From contig OX467085.1 of assembly GCA_950106755.1 (NCBI GenBank), forward strand, positions 4,588,001 to 4,652,000: a stretch of DNA of 64,000 bases, read 5' to 3'. Below the pieces are notes generated by a model. That model made no database searches, was not told the origin of the DNA, and worked only from the letters and a program-made list of their open reading frames with translations. The first letter of the stretch is position 1. Each line of letters starts with the position of its first letter. This DNA is from Climacium dendroides. Lineage: Eukaryota; Streptophyta; Bryopsida; Hypnales; Climaciaceae. Shown piece by piece: positions 35,247-46,822 of this stretch. The position numbers were made by a program, and so were the translations under genes.

Positions 35247-36777
35247 CAAGTAACAAATCACATTCTCCATAATCAACTAACCTTTCTTTGCTATCCTGTC
35301 CTGCTAGTAGAATGGACAATCAAATTGAGGCACAGGAAATGTACTTTAAAAAATGTGAAGTGCAATTTCATGAAGACAACAAAAGTGCAGACGACCATTT
35401 CATTGAAGGAGAATATTGGGAGTTCAAAGAGCCAGAAAGAGTTGAAGCCTGGAGCTTATTCGTGATCCCATTTATAAACCAATTCTATATCTCGTATAAA
35501 TTTAAAAATACTCAATGCTTCTTGCAATTCTCCTTTCAAGAGATGGTCAAGGATGTAGAGGCAGACACACATCCCATGATCAAAGTCAAATGTATGACAA
35601 CGATTCCAAGTTTAGTAGGGAGAATTAGTACTACTTTACAATTTGCATTAACTCCATTTTTAATCCCTTCCAAATTTCCAATTGAGCTCGTTCCTCTCAA
35701 GTCTTGATATTATTCCATACCACGATGAGATCAAGGAGCTGAAAAAAACTAGACAACAACAAGTGGCAGAATGCAAACGGGACCTCCCTAATTTGGAAAA
35801 GGCTATGCAACAAAATCTGTATGTTATTCAATGACTTTTACACATTGAAGGGGAAGCTTGAGATATAGAAGGGGAATAACAGACCTTGATTAGTCTCGAA
35901 GGAGATTATCAACTAAGACGTTAGTCAGACCTCAAAGCTCAAAGTAAAGCAGAAGTTAGGTGCAAGTCAAGGTCAGAGAAATACTAAGACATCAACTCTA
36001 AAGACCAACATGCAAAAGGGGAAGAAAGCTATTGCCCCACCGCCTCAAAAGACACTAGCAGCAAAGGAATTTGAAACTTCAAAAGTTGCAGAAGGGAGTT
36101 ACTTACATGGACGAGATGGAAAATGTGCCATACTCATAGGCGACGGAGAGAAAACCTGGCTATGAGCATGTAAGTCAAGTGTGCAAGAAGTTCTGGACCA
36201 CTTGTGAAGATACATATGTCTTTACTGTTAGTGACAAGAAAGAAATTGACATCTCTTAGCTCATAGAGGCACCAACAACATTTAACATTTGATTCAAGCA
36301 AAGCAACATTGTTGAAGACATGGTCAACTACCTCCTCAATATTTCTAACAAGAAGACCAAACAAACACTCTGCATTATGCTTGTCGGCTTTAGCACGAAG
36401 CCCCCAAAGTGGGAGGAAATCAAGGCCGAGAAATTCTACATCATAAACGGGCAGCATAGTGTTGAAGCTAGCAACTACATGTTTGATGACAAAAACAATG
36501 TGGACAAGGATGAGAGGGAGTACTTTCGTAAATGGAACTGCTTTGTTGTGTGGTCAGAAGACGCGGAGAAGTTGCAATGCATCTTTGCATATTATTATTG
36601 TACAAACCATTTTGTGGCTATTCAACCTTCTTGGGCAACCAATATTCTGGAAGCTCAGAAAGCTTGGGAGGATATGGGCAAGCCCAAAAATCCGATGCTA
36701 ACAAAATTAGTTGGAATTCTTGTGGCCACAAGAAGGACAATAGAAAATAGATAGAAAAAAAGACTTTCTAGGTACGC

Positions 36778-36803
36778 ATTTTAGCATGAGGTGCGCTAAA
36801 TTG
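36778..36803. repeat. type I palindrome in P1 intron 2
   Basis: TTTAGCATGAGGTGCGCTAAA-type palindrome directly after a likely donor (CTAG|GTACGCAT at 36772). The matching intron of P2 carries a type II palindrome. Confidence 0.75.
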
Positions 36804-38095
36804 CTTCATTGAGACGCAAATCAATTCATTGCTCGCTGAATTTCCTGCCCTGCTTCTTGCAAGCCGAAGAAATTATAGAAATCTATGTTGCTATTTTTGA
36901 CGACATTTATTTAAATATGTGCTAGGTGTTTGAGAGGACAATGTATGTGAGATTCTCCATGATTGATGTTGTTAAGAACCTGAAGATCTCAAAAACAAAG
37001 TATAAAGAATAGAAATTGAAGTCACGAATAAATTTTGGCTTATTACAACATCCAATGATGTGTACAATATGTGGAGTGAGGTGATCATTGCTACCGCACA
37101 CAAAGAGCTCGTCAATCTTGACATGGAATGGCCAAAGGAGGTGTGGACTATGGATTGGATTGAACGTCGTAAATAGAAGAACCTCGTGATCAAAAAGCTT
37201 CATGGAATCAAGCCTCAACTTGGGCTCATGAATGCACAAAACAAGATCATTAGTAAGAACTGGAAGGCCTTTAAGAAGGAATGCCTTTTTTCCAGCTCCA
37301 CGATCGATGTGCTACTCAATAGGCTTGGCAAAGCCTACTTTGGCAGAGCAAAGAACAAATTGTCAAAGAACAAGGTCATCACTAAGCTATTCCAAGACGC
37401 CTATGATTTTTTCAAGGTGTTTTTCGAATACAAAACAAAATTTGAGAAACCGACAAAACTGGCCACTATCGGCCCTATGAGTGGGTCAAAAATTGTTACA
37501 TAGAATGGCCAAAAAAGGTGTCAACTGCGGAGATCGGAAAACATCTTGCGCTCGAGGTGATTGACTTCAATTCCTTACTAGGGATTGAGAAGGACAACTC
37601 TACCATAGACAACTCATACTTCATTGAAGTACTCTTATCAATGGACGAGACAAAGAAACTTGCACTTTTAGATGTTCCATCGTGGCTCTTCATTTGTGGT
37701 GACGAGGAGTAAGCTCAAGCCCTTAAGTATGTCAAGTTGAACAAGGTTTTTAAATCCTTCTTGATTTCCTATTCCTTGTACTCTATTGAAAAAAACAATC
37801 ACCTTGGAGATCTTCGAGTAGCAAAGACACCAAAAAAAATGTTCCTTATTTTCCTGCAGAATCCCAAGAACAAGAACAAGGTGGAAATCCCTTCGGAATT
37901 TGGGTATTCAGAAATGGCACGGTACATGAAGGTGCGCGCGTATAGTGAGCTAGAGTATTGGATTTACAACACCAAATTGAAAATAGAATTCTACTTGTGG
38001 CTGATGAAGATCTTTTGCAAGTCTAGCATGTCCATCTTCTCTAATTACATGGAGGAGAAGCTAATGTGCGTAGCAGTGGTAAGCAATATGACTGC

Positions 38096-38224
38096 ACTTT
38101 AGCACGAGTTGCGCTAAATTGAATTGCTTGTATTTAGTTATTGTAGTGTACTTTTCTTATCATTGTTTCTGACCTTATGCATTCAAATAAGTTGTTGTTT
38201 TAGCACAGGGCCTGCTAAAATGTC
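38096..38224. repeat. two type I palindromes in P1 intron 3
   Basis: Palindromes at 38096-38121 and 38197-38224 (CTTTAGCACGAG-TGCGCTAAA and TTTTAGCACAGG-CCTGCTAAAA). The first follows a likely donor GTGGTAAGC near 38078. The P2 counterpart intron carries type II palindromes at 46634-46822. Confidence 0.75.
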
Positions 38225-39665
38225 TGGCCTCTTATGCTCATTGCATTAACGTTATTATTTCTTCTTGGCAAATGAGTAATGTGAACATCTACACCACTGA
38301 TCTAAGTTTTCAATTTGGTTGGTGGGAAAAAAATTGTAAAAAGGCAATGACACTAGACATAGCTGACTTCTTTGAGAGTGGGTACTCGAAGACTACTGGT
38401 GAAGGTCCAAGTTCAACACCCTCATCCTCAAAGAGAAAGTTGAGGTCAAGTTAGACTTTCCAACTGAGTGAGTAGCAGTAGAAGGAGGTTTTGATTTATA
38501 AAGAATCAAAATTTGATTTCGAATCCAATGAGGAGGAGGAAGACATTGAAGACAATAGGCCTCAAGGACTTGATGAAATGGCAACATTGACCAGCCACCC
38601 ATCTACAGATATACTAGGTTCATCGGCGAACTCCATATTACCTCCTTTGTTTGTAATACCAAAGATTCAAACTCTATCTGGGCAGCCACATAAAAAGTGG
38701 AAGCGTGATAAGATTATAAATATTGCGAAGTAACTAGCGGAGATTGTAGCCCAGATTGCAGCATTGCTAGCAAATATGCAACAACAAACTCAGTTTTCCC
38801 AACGGAAAATCGAGCTTGCATTGATGCAATTGAAGAAGGACAATACGAAGGAGAGGGTTGAAAACCTTGAACTTCACAAACGTAATTAAGAATGGATGCG
38901 AGCGGAGTCCCAAACCAACCGCAAGTTAGTCCAGCAAAACAGGGAAATACTTCAAATCTTAATCAAGAAGGTTGGTATTGAACCTATTGTAGTGCTGCCC
39001 CCTCTTTTTGAAAAACGTAATATTCATCAAAATGAGAGTATTCCACTGAAATGAGAGTTACAGAAGTCTAATTTCATTCAAAACCGGAGAAGAAAATTCC
39101 TCAAACAATATTCAAATTATACCAGAATTAAAATAAGATGAACACAAGTAGGAATCAAATATCAGGACCAAAAGGTAAACTTTCATATTGACCTTTCACT
39201 TGTACACCATGAGTTGTTCTATACATCTCCAACTATGTTTGAGTAGAGGCAGTGACACTATATTATAGGCAAAAAACTATAAAAGCCAGTAATGTAGTTC
39301 ATTACACTACACTGTGTATATTGTAAAAGTTGCGAGTGTGATTCTATTGAACGCTGAGTTGTTTGTAATATGCACATTGAGCTTTAATGAAGCATGAATG
39401 CATGACTCTACATTATGAACAAGTACTATAAGTGTCATTTATTTTTGAGCTCCACAATTGCCTTTGTCATCTTTGGCCCGTGGCTGTACTTGCTTGTAAT
39501 CCATGAGCTTAGAAAGCCTTTGTACTTCCTTAAACATCTAATCCCATGGATAGAAAAAAAGAAGTGCATGTTTTCAATGGTATACTATTCTCTATATTAG
39601 GCCATCCAATTCTAGGAACAAGGAGTCCTATAAAATGAGGCTGTCGCGCGGACCACCTTCTTGTG

Positions 39666-41518
39666 CTAAACCTCTAGCAATACCACAGTCAATATTTCCA
39701 CATCTGAGGAAGAACCCATGTCCTCACCATACAATATCCGATGTGTTGCTCTATCGCAAGGTGAAGACGACATCGGTGTAGCAAAAACATCGCTAGACTT
39801 CATGGGTGAAGGAGAACATGATTTTGAACGATGTGGAGATGAACTTGGGGGACTATCCACCACCACATCATCAATGGGCTTTAGGGAGAAGTCCATTATC
39901 AAATTTGTAGTGGCAGCCGAACACATGAAGTTTCCTGTACTCAAAATTAGATTCTGCCCAAAGTCGGAGAATGAGTCAGTTGATGCAGTGCACGGAAAAC
40001 AAGTGTACCGAATAAGAGAAGACAATGTTCCCAAATTCTAAGAAAAAAAAGAGATTAGAACAATTCAAAGGAAAACTATAATTGTAATTACATTTATAAG
40101 TAAACTCCAATAACAAATATGCAATTTAGAAAATCCTGGCCATCGAATGAGGTCAACCCGACCTAAATTGGAGGAAGAAGAAAATACAAAAAGGAGTTGA
40201 TGAAAAAAAAATATTATAGAAATTACATATATCTCTAACCATACATGCGAATGTATGAGCCATTAAGGTTGAGGCGAGCTAAAGTTCACTAGGAACTTAG
40301 AAAACAATCTACATGCCAATCAACACGACTCGACCTGAACTAAAGCAATAATTAAACTACCCTCTCGTAACGCCAATTAGACGATGACATAGTCATTGCA
40401 TCGATGTGATTGATGAACATGCAATGAAATGCAGTGCACTATCGATACATTGAAGACACTCAAACTGCATCTATAAGACTATTGTACATGCCACAATTTC
40501 TCTTGTCATACAACATCTCCCGCCCAATCTTCCCTGCACTACGCTTGCGAAAAGATTTCAACCCTTCATTTCGAGCTACGTGAAGTCATCTAAGCCAAGG
40601 CAAAAGGACCATGTCCAAATATGAGTCCCTAGGACTGTTACCCTTGGAAGACCAGATGATGGGGAGAACAACGTTCTTCAACTTGTTCATGAAGTGCTTC
40701 ATATGATTGTCGTCAACTATGACAATATTCTTTCAAAAAAATTGTCCATTGAAATTATTAAACAAGGTGTTCACGTCCTTCACGAACAAGTCCTTGGTGG
40801 TGCCTGGCTCCCTGAATGTGACTATTTGGCCTTGTTCCTCACACTTGAGCGTCGTGCAAGACTCTTGCCCGAGTATAATGTGGAGCTTATCCAGACTAAC
40901 AAAAAAATACTCGATGATTTTTTGACTGGTAAACTTCTTCATCGAACTCCAAATAGAAACTTGTGCTATCAATCCTAGCTCATGAAGAAAATGAGCGCAA
41001 TTTGGACGGACAAAGACCGCCTTCGACCCCACAATCACAGGAATCATGGCGGAGTGCGGTTGGTCTGCATTCGAGACGTGTATAACCTACCCCATGTACT
41101 TGGCGTTTTCACAAACACAAGATTCCATTCAAGTCCATGACAACATTCAGCCACTTCTTAGCAAAGATCACCCTGGACGTCAATGGAATCTCAACATCCT
41201 TCGACGTATCTCCACGTTCAGATGGGGGAACCGATTCCCCATCTCAATAGACAAATGTGCAGCCAGTTACTAAGCTGCACTGACACATTTCAAAACTAAG
41301 GGAAAAAGGCAAAATCCAAACGTCACAAAAAAAAAAAGGTACCTATTAGTGTAGAGATCAAGGATGCATGAGCAAGAGGTTACCTTTTGTTGCAAAGACA
41401 ACGTCAGTCCAATGGGGTCCAAAATTTTAATCTCTAGAAACTGAGCATCTAGAATAGAAACGTTATCATCTAAGTGCATGGACTCAGATTCCGGTGCACC
41501 CCTACTTATAGCATCCAT
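39666..41518 (-). pseudogene. FCP1/HAD phosphatase-like gene relic
   Basis: Exon 1, 41518 to about 41386, MDAISRGAPESESMHLDD to LSLQQK, ends at a good donor AAAG|GTAACC. Exon 2, about 41275-40500, contains a motif I-like VVMDLNGILC (second Asp of DxD replaced by Asn), then VFVRPNCAHFLHELG, VSIWSSMKKF, ILGQESCTTLK, and IVDDNHMKHF (VDD motif). This order matches the FCP1/SCP (NLI-interacting-factor) phosphatase fold. A frameshift or stops lie near 41150-41230 and one TAG lies near 40580. A possible last exon (40039-39666) follows a T-rich-CTTAG acceptor and encodes a Ser/Pro-rich tail. Palindromes of type II lie around it (40150-40164, 41813-41831), linking it to P2. Confidence 0.6.
40150..40164. 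repeat. type II palindrome in HAD-like gene intron
   Basis: AGGTCAACCCGACCT. Partial copies lie near 40268-40284 and 40327-40336. Confidence 0.55.
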
Positions 41519-41812
41519 AACGCCACAACCAAATGCTGGACTTTGGACATACTATACAAGAGCAATAGATTGTAGAAGTTCATTCCGTCTAGCTGAAAGA
41601 GCCAAGAGAGGAGGTTCTACAATTCAAAAAGGGCCAAACAAATAAGACTTAAATTTTTTTATTGAAAATCCGTATAACTGAGTAATAAAATTGAGTATGA
41701 AAAAGTCATCACCTTACATGAAGATATGGATTAGCCAGAAAAATTGTTTTCTATCAAAAAGTTTTGTCTCCCACACTAAGGACCTCTATTTTAGTACAAC
41801 CTATGATACAAA

Positions 41813-41831
41813 TCAGCTCGAGCCGAGCTAA
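41813..41831. repeat. type II-like palindrome between HAD-like gene and P2
   Basis: TCAGCTCGAGCCGAGCTAA, an inverted repeat upstream of the HAD-like gene and downstream of P2. Confidence 0.55.
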
Positions 41832-43217
41832 CTCTATACAAATGACATTGAGTGATTGTGTGGTCAAATTGATGGTGCATCTTGGCCATCCAATGCATCA
41901 CTCTGATCATCATCAATGGTGTCAACAGGATCCGTGGGCATCTTTGGGCTAGACTCCAAGGTCTCTATGGACCTGCCACCATTCAATTGGAACTTGTGCC
42001 GTGTCTTTGTCATTGGATGGAGGTGTGGGGGTCAAGGGGCACTCTTCAACAAGAGGAGGAGCTAGAGGATCTGCGAAACCTGTAGGAGGAGTGAGACAAA
42101 ATGCACCCCAATCAATTGTGGAGTGGTACTTGGGAATGCTTGAGGATCCACTCATCGTTGGCCCTACTAGTGCTCCCTATAGTAATAGCTGCTGATCAAC
42201 TTGAGACAACTGCATGGATGCTAGAGGCATGGCCCCACTAAGATTGTTGATAATGGCCTCAAGTTTGGAGTAGTTCTTTTGTGACATAGCCACCATAAAC
42301 TATCGCAACTCCACCACCTTCTTGGCTTGCCTATCAAACATCATCTAGTCTTGTTCCCGCCTCCTCTTGAGCTCTACAATTTCTGCCTCATAGTCCTCGT
42401 CGGCTTGCGATCTTCCCCTCTTTCTTTTGTCTTTGGAGGCGGGAGACGGCATGGTAGACGAGTCAAGTGGCTGACTTGGCAACACTGAGGATCCCCGGAT
42501 GCTTTGCGAGAGGATCACTAGAGGGGTGCTTCATTCTATGGGAACATCGTCGTCATCATCACCATCACCCACTACCCCATCATTGTTTGAGGACTCATTT
42601 ACCATGGCTGCAGATGACCTCTGACCGGACGGCGTGCTTCCCTCTCCAGTTGCCTTTCTCTTGCGCTTTGATGACGATAGAGTGCTTGACCCCAATGGTT
42701 GATATGGGAATTTGCTTTCATAAATAAAGTATCCCTCTAGAAGAAAATCGTTCTTATCTAGTTTCTTTGCAATGGTTGTAATTTCAGTCCACTCGTTAGA
42801 CTCCTCCGAGTCTCCCATAGCAAACACATTAATCCCACTCATCTATAAAGTCACACATAGCATTATAAGACTACGATGGTATAAAAATTCCTGAACGAAG
42901 ATACAAAGGTATATCAAGTAATGTCAGCTGTGGGAATGCGATCCCACATGCTAGACTCATAATACTAGCATAGGACGGAAAAATTCAAAAATTGTCTCCT
43001 TCAGGAGGAAAGTTTTTTAGTTCTCCTAAGAAGTTAAGGCAAATTAGGAAAACCGGATTTCCGGATCCGGAAAAAATTTCATTAGAACTAAAAACCTAAA
43101 ATCCGGAACCCTAGAAAGTTCCGGATATCGGATGACGGCGCCGGCCCTAAACTGGAAACCGGATTCGTACTAGGGATAGGGTTTTGCCGCCAAAACCTGT
43201 CCCGTACATCGGGTCCG

Positions 43218-43225
43218 TATAAGAG
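43218..43225 (+). promoter_or_regulatory. TATA box of S copy 2
   Basis: TATAAGAG, about 200 bp before ATG 43421, in the same context as in S copy 1. Confidence 0.65.
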
Positions 43226-43420
43226 GGGGACTGTAGCCAGCCGCGGGCACACTTATCATCTTTCTTTTGTTCTTCCGCCGGCGTATTCCGTTTTCCTCGC
43301 TTCGTTAGAATTTCGGTAGACTGAGGGACTGTGTGAGTTGCGATCGTGTAGGGGTTACCGGAGTGACAATTGTGAGCAGAGATTTAGGGAGAGATTGTGT
43401 GAAGATTGATCGTGAGCACA

Positions 43421-45523
43421 ATGGCTTCTAGGGTAGGCCGGCGGAAGTTGAAGGACTTGCCTGAGGATTCAGAGGACAAGGCGCTAGCACCTGTACCTCG
43501 ACCAAAGACCATCCCGGTGATGAAGGTGGTTCCAGAGGTTCCAACGGAGGAGGACCGGCTGGCGCGCCTACGGAAGCATCTCCGCAACATGGGGTGTGAC
43601 GGACTCCTAGAAGTGCCGTGGGGAATCCGAGAGGAGAGCCTGGTTTTGGATATACTTCGTCTGGAAATTGGTATCTTGGATACCACCATTCGGGCAAAAC
43701 CAGACCAGTGGACGGTGAACACTTAGCGAGCCGTCTACAAGTTCCGGGAGGCGCCGGACAAGGTCATGGAGAAGAATCAGGAGGTGATGGAGGGAGAGTT
43801 CCGGGCGCCCGCCAATCCGAAGGAAGGTAACCAGGTTTCCGACCTAGTGAATCCGGAGTACCGGGATGTGGTAGCGTTTCTCAACCCTATCCTCCATCCC
43901 ACCAAGCCGCGGCGAGTTGTAGCGAAGGTAGCCTCCACCATCTTGGGGAGCCTCTAGGGAAAGATGATGATCGACTGGGCAGCCATCATCCACGAGCTAG
44001 TCGGAGACTTAGTGCGTGCCCTCCGGTCTGGAAAGAAGAGCCAGAGTCCTCTTCCGGCATATTTGTCTCATTTGTACGCCCACTACTCTTTGCTCAAGGC
44101 GAATGAAGAGAGTGCGTACCAGGACCTAGTCCAACTGCAGCAGTACGGAGGAGAGGAGCCCTCGCCTCGAGACGGACCGGACGATGAGGACACTAAGGAA
44201 GAGGAGCCGGTCTCTCCGCTAAAGAAGAGGAAACGGCGGAATAGGACACCGCTGGTAAGTCCGTCAGAGGAGCCTCCTACACCGGAACCACAGGAAGAGG
44301 TTCAGGAGGTAAAGACGGAAACCGGACCTGTTCCGAAGGGAGTCCAACCATCCTTACAACTAGTTGGGCCGATACGACCACACACCGTCGCCACTCAGGC
44401 TGAGGCCGGACCCTCCCGGACCCGAATGATAGAAGTGGAGGAGAGGGATCGGACCACCATGCGATTGGGAGGGTCACCCCTAGAAGACATCCAAGAGATG
44501 GCTCAGCATCTGGTGTGGCGGGTAGACGATCTCTTCTAGATCTGCAAGAACTATGATGGAGCCCTCAAACGAGTGTGCCGGAAGATGGCGCTAACCGACC
44601 GGAATGCCATTTTCCGGAGGACGGATGCATTGGTGGCAGCGGAGCAACAAAACAACCTCCTCATAGCAGAACAGAAGAATTTGGTAACAGAGCTGGGGGC
44701 GTTGCGCGTAGAAAACCGGACGTTGCGAGACCAAGTCCGAAACTTGGAATCCCACTGTGTGGATTTAGAGAGCGCCATCCGCACCGCTAAGGAGATAGCC
44801 CGGCTCACAGAAGAAGCTCATCGCCGGCAGATAGCGGCCTTATGCGAAAGCGTAGTTCAGCTCCGGAGCTCTCTAGAGGTCCCGGCAGACTACATCAACA
44901 AGGCCTAGCTGTTTGAAACTAACCTCGATGCAGCCGCCAGCTCAAGTCGGGTTCCTATCGTCAAATGCTTACTAGAGCAGGCAAGACGAATGGATACATC
45001 TCGGGCCGTGATGAAGGAGATGTTGGAGTACATTATGTCCACAGAGTCGGATCCGGCACCTCAATCTCCCCCGTCAGCGCAGACTTTGGTGGTTCCGGAA
45101 AGCAGCGATCCGGAACCTATGGTTACGGAGGTCTCACCGGTGGTCCCAGTAAATCCGGAACTTTCACCACCAGCCGGAAGACCAGAAGGAGTGGACTGGG
45201 GAGCAGTGGTACCTCCGGGAAGTGAAGACCTGCTGCCGGTGACTCCGACCATTGACCTAACGGGTGCTTCTCCGGAAGTTCACGCCGGACGGACGGTATA
45301 GTCTTCTCCACGTCATAAGAAGACTCAGAAAGATGCGAGAGGGAGTCCGGACACTCAAGTAGTCGGGACTAGGAGTGTAGACAGGGACACCAGTATTGTG
45401 GAAATCTCAAGATGGGGCCAAAGGGGTCCGAATCTGTTTTCTCCGAAGGGTAGCCGGAAAGAGGTAAAGTTGGATCTTCTGAAGGACTATGTTCCTCCTA
45501 AAGATCCAGATTCAAAAGAATAG
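43421..45523 (+). pseudogene. family S ORF, copy 2 (about 700 codons, amber stops)
   Basis: Start ATG 43421 (MASRVGRRKLKDLPEDSEDK); the in-frame codon 15 bases upstream is TTG. One frame runs to TAG 45521-45523 with five internal stops, all TAG (about 43724, 43955, 44537, 44906, 45299). Blocks: GLLEVPWGIREESLV, RAVYKFREAP, HPTKPRRVVAKVASTILGSL, DWAAIIHELVGDLVRALRSG, basic PLKKRKRRNRTP, Pro/Glu-rich linker, a coiled-coil (44560-44900), then a Pro-rich acidic tail ending PKDPDSKE. Stops at 43724 and 45299 replace TGG and CAG still present in copy 1. No protease, reverse transcriptase or integrase motif is seen. A gag-like structural role is inferred from composition and place; the family is otherwise unknown to me. 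Confidence 0.7.
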
Positions 45524-46633
45524 TATATAGTAGTGTAGTATAATACCGGAGTCCGGCCGTCAAAGCCGGAAAAATAGGATCTGGAATCTTCCGGAAATCT
45601 AGCGGACCAGTAGGAATGCTTTGTAGGATTTTTAGGATGACGTTAGTCTTAGTATAAGTAGGATTTTTAATGACCTTTCTGGTCATTCACAACCATCTCA
45701 TAGTTTCAGCATTGTACCATTTGCAGAGTTTAATTCTAAAGTGTGTTGGAGTATCCAATCTCTTATCTTTCTTGTGTACGGTATATGTTTGTGAGAGGTG
45801 TGAGTCCATTCTTGCGTTTCCAGGACTGAGAACTTACCTTGTGTGGCAAGAGTCGATGTTGTGAGAGTATCCGGATGTATTAACTTGAGGGGGAGATCAA
45901 TCGGATGGTTCCGGCAGTAAGGTTAGGGTAGTACTGCTCGGATACCGGTATAGCCTGCGTGTAGGATATAGCCCTAGGGGAAAAGGGGTGTCTGAGAGGC
46001 TGCTAGCAAATTTCCGTGTACGGAGGTATTGCCGGACGTGCCCGAATTCCGGATTGCCGGAATTCCTCGTAGAACAGAGTTAAGCCCCAGCACAAGCACA
46101 AGAAAGTATAGGAGAAACCAGCCGGTCGACAGGAGGCTCAGTGTTCGGTTAAAAGTTAGAATGTCGTTGTAGTTCTTGACCGTCCCTGTGTGACCTAATC
46201 CGGAAGAGCTTCCGGATTTGTGAGGCGACGGAACAGGAGGATACTTCCGGTCCATGAAGAGTTAGGTTGCTGTTAGTATTAGAGAGAGAGAGAGAGTGAA
46301 AGAGAGCGTGTTTCCGGACACGATAAGCATCCGGACGGTGGATCTGGCCACTCGTCATCCAAACCCAAGGATCCCGGAAGGGACACTGAAACGGTTTCCG
46401 GATCCTTCCGGAACCCACCAGGCACTAGTGTCCGGACCAGACCGAAAGTCCGGAATAAGCCGACGGAGAGAAAAGTGAGTGCTTAGACTGGGATAGCCTA
46501 TGAAACCGTAATCCACAAGTCCTCGTGGGAACGATTCCGGAGCGGTTTACTCTAAGAAGGCCTTTGGTGTGAATTAAGAGCTAATTGGAGGAATATTGGT
46601 CCGACTAATCGCTACATCAGCAGTACTTTGGGT

Positions 46634-46822
46634 CAGGTTGACTCGACCTGAAGTTGAGGCATGGGCACTCAATGCCACCGGTTATGTCGAGCCGACCTAA
46701 GATGCAACCTACTCTAGTCAGTGCTACAAGTCAAGTTGACCCAACCTGACTTATATTACCTTATGATTATTGAATTACAAGAACGAAATACATGTTCATT
46801 TTATTCAGGTTGAATCGACCTT
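46634..46822. repeat. type II palindromes in P2 intron
   Basis: CAGGTTGACTCGACCTG (46634-46650), GTCGAGCCGAC (46685-46701), AGTCAAGTTGACCCAACCTG-type (46729-46751) and TTCAGGTTGAATCGACCTTA (46804-46822). They lie between the exon 3 donor of P2 and the S2 insertion. Confidence 0.8.

Larger units (their letters stand above)
35312..39053 (+). pseudogene. P1: ParB-like domain protein of a transposon-like family (decayed)
   Basis: Homologous blocks in P1 and P2 define the gene. Exon 1 (ATG 35312) MDNQIEAQEMYFKK with YWEFKEPERV and KFKNTQCFLQFSF. Exon 2 (to about 36770) with TKQTLCIMLVGFSTKPP, FYIINGQHSVEAS, WNCFVVWSEDAEKL and NHFVAIQPSWATNILEAQ. The INGQHSVEA segment resembles the DGHHR signature of ParB/sulfiredoxin-like nuclease domains. 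Exon 3 (36926 to about 38075) with VYNMWSEVI-TAHKEL, NWKAFKKECLFSSSTIDVL and a C-terminal NTKLKIEFYLWLMKIFC block that may be a decayed methyltransferase motif I. A later exon (38272 on) is Ser/Lys-rich, then coiled-coil to 39053. Stops and frameshifts in exons 1-3 make it a pseudogene. Type I palindromes lie in the introns near donor sites. Confidence 0.6.
42929..46616 (+). mobile_element. S element copy 2 (3.69 kb), 5-bp target duplication
   Basis: Starts TGTGGGAATGCGATCCCACA and ends GGTCCGACTAATCGCTACA. TCAGC flanks both sides (42924-42928 and 46617-46621). It is inserted in an intron of P2. It carries TATA box, ORF (43421-45523), 3' region with an AG microsatellite (46280-46297) and, near its end, the inverse of the ATCGTTCCCACGAGGACT motif. 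No long terminal direct repeats are found inside, so it looks like a solo LTR that itself encodes a protein. Confidence 0.87.

Noticed and set aside
39718..40041. Plus-strand 107-codon frame
   Set aside because: The opposite strand frame follows a good splice acceptor and continues the HAD-like gene, so the plus-strand frame is more likely the shadow; neither is certain.
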